From the NCBI GenBank assembly GCA_001683735.1, contig LUGG01000009.1:930001-994000 (forward strand): a DNA stretch of 64,000 nucleotides, read 5' to 3'. How positions within the stretch are numbered: position 1 is the stretch's first letter; each line of letters starts with the position of its first letter. The position numbers and the translations under genes were made by a program. Shown here one piece after another: positions 63,374 to 64,000 of the stretch. This DNA comes from Grifola frondosa (lineage: Eukaryota; Basidiomycota; Agaricomycetes; Polyporales; Grifolaceae). A model generated the notes under the pieces. The model saw only the letters and a program-made list of their open reading frames with translations. It was not told where the DNA came from and made no database searches.

Positions 63374-64000
63374 GTGTTGTATGTACTAATTCATGCCGCA
63401 GATCTCAGTGCAGAGTCTTTGCGTGCACTTGCTGACATACGTGGAGAAGTACAGCCATCTCTTGAAAACCCTCACCTTTCCAACTCCTCCAACAATGTTC
63501 AAGATTATCCCATGGAGGAGGATATGGCAGGCATTCAAGATCTTGATTGGGAGACAGTGCCGGAGGACTTGCAGGTGAACACCATGTTCATCTATGCATT
63601 GAGGGATATCCAAGGCTCTCGGTGAGTAATTATGTTTGTTTTCCTTTAAATCAGCTCACTTACTTTATACACAGATGGAAATCTCATTAGTACAGAGACA
63701 TGCAAATGTGGCGCCAGCGAATCCGCAACATGGACGAGAACTGGCATCCACTCCTTCCCAACATCACTGACGCCTACATCTACTGGAGATACAACTCCAA
63801 AAATCCATCCCCTCATCCATCTGATCCATCAGATGATAGTTTCACGATCAACATGATCGACTTCTACACGGTGGACACAACTGCGACAATCACCCAGACA
63901 GTTGACATCACATCTACTGCAGAGGCCCTCATTCTTAATGGCTACCTCGGATCTACGCCCATCAGCCCTACCCTTGCCATCTCCCTCTCGACGCTCGAAC
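63374..64000 (+). CDS. KDZ-type transposase, N-terminal part, cut by the right edge of the window
   Basis: KDZ (Kyakuja-Dileera-Zisupton) elements are large DNA transposons common in Agaricomycetes. Seen: an exon ending DLQVNTMFIYALRDIQGSR at 63621, a GTGAGT intron to TACAG (63622-63695), then MQMWRQRIRNMDENWHPLLP, ITDAYIYWRY, EALILNGYLGSTPISPTLAI and SLSTLE at the edge. The pattern of a tryptophan-rich start followed by EAL-x-x-GYLG-x-TP-x-x-P-x-x-AISL matches the N-terminal region of KDZ/CxC-type proteins, which precedes the catalytic domain. Upstream coding may extend to about 63180 (MLKFNTALPGFTFPASFYTL), but that splice join is unresolved. The catalytic residues lie outside the window, so activity cannot be judged. 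Confidence 0.72.

Noticed and set aside
63622..63700. Apparent phase mismatch within the KDZ transposase
   Set aside because: Using the acceptor TACAG at 63695 instead of the earlier CACAG or TTAG restores the frame.

Overview
The window is nuclear DNA of a filamentous basidiomycete, most likely an Agaricomycete. Nearly every gene is cut by short GT-AG introns of about 45-65 bp. The housekeeping proteins look like basidiomycete orthologues, there are two fungal-type sesquiterpene synthases, and the right edge enters a KDZ-type transposase, a transposon class expanded in these fungi. No rRNA, CRISPR array, bacterial operon or convincing tRNA was seen.

Layout. 1-7 kb: the 3' end of an unrecognised gene, the APC/C subunit CDC16/Cut9 (minus), a NOP15/NIFK-like RRM protein with a repeated charged N-terminus (plus), and a tiny uncertain gene. 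7.4-19.5 kb: two PHO84-type phosphate transporters facing each other at the edges of a gene-poor stretch that holds a diverged tandem repeat and a decayed protein kinase. 20-31.5 kb: a coiled-coil protein, the ER-luminal J-protein SCJ1 (ends KDEL), the tRNA exportin LOS1/XPOT and cullin-3. 32-42 kb: an F-box protein, a MOZ-like MYST acetyltransferase with PHD fingers and a LAMMER kinase. 43-51.4 kb: a secreted aspartic protease, a probable peroxisomal enoyl-CoA isomerase/hydratase, a complex I NDUFB10-like subunit, a TRAP-alpha/IRC22-like ER protein, SWD2/WDR82 and RPB5. 54-61.4 kb: two tandem sesquiterpene synthases and a short-chain dehydrogenase, a small candidate terpenoid locus. 61.4-64 kb: an AT-rich block, a perfect 22-bp inverted repeat and the 5' part of a KDZ transposase.

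The genes do not form one pathway. Most are single-copy core functions: cell cycle, ubiquitin ligation, chromatin, transcription, tRNA export, ribosome biogenesis, ER folding and translocation, respiration and peroxisomal beta-oxidation. The accessory parts are the phosphate-transporter pair with its decayed interval and the terpene/KDZ end.

The most important cross-cutting observation is that several conserved genes (CDC16, SCJ1, CUL3 twice, the MYST acetyltransferase twice) contain single-base reading-frame breaks, most of them in homopolymer runs and not explained by introns. Because several of these genes are normally essential or broadly conserved, uncorrected sequencing or assembly indels are the simplest explanation, and protein predictions from this window should be treated accordingly. 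I found no convincing previously undescribed system. The best candidates for novelty are the terpene locus and the unexplained gene-poor segments. All homology calls are from recognition by eye; no search was run.
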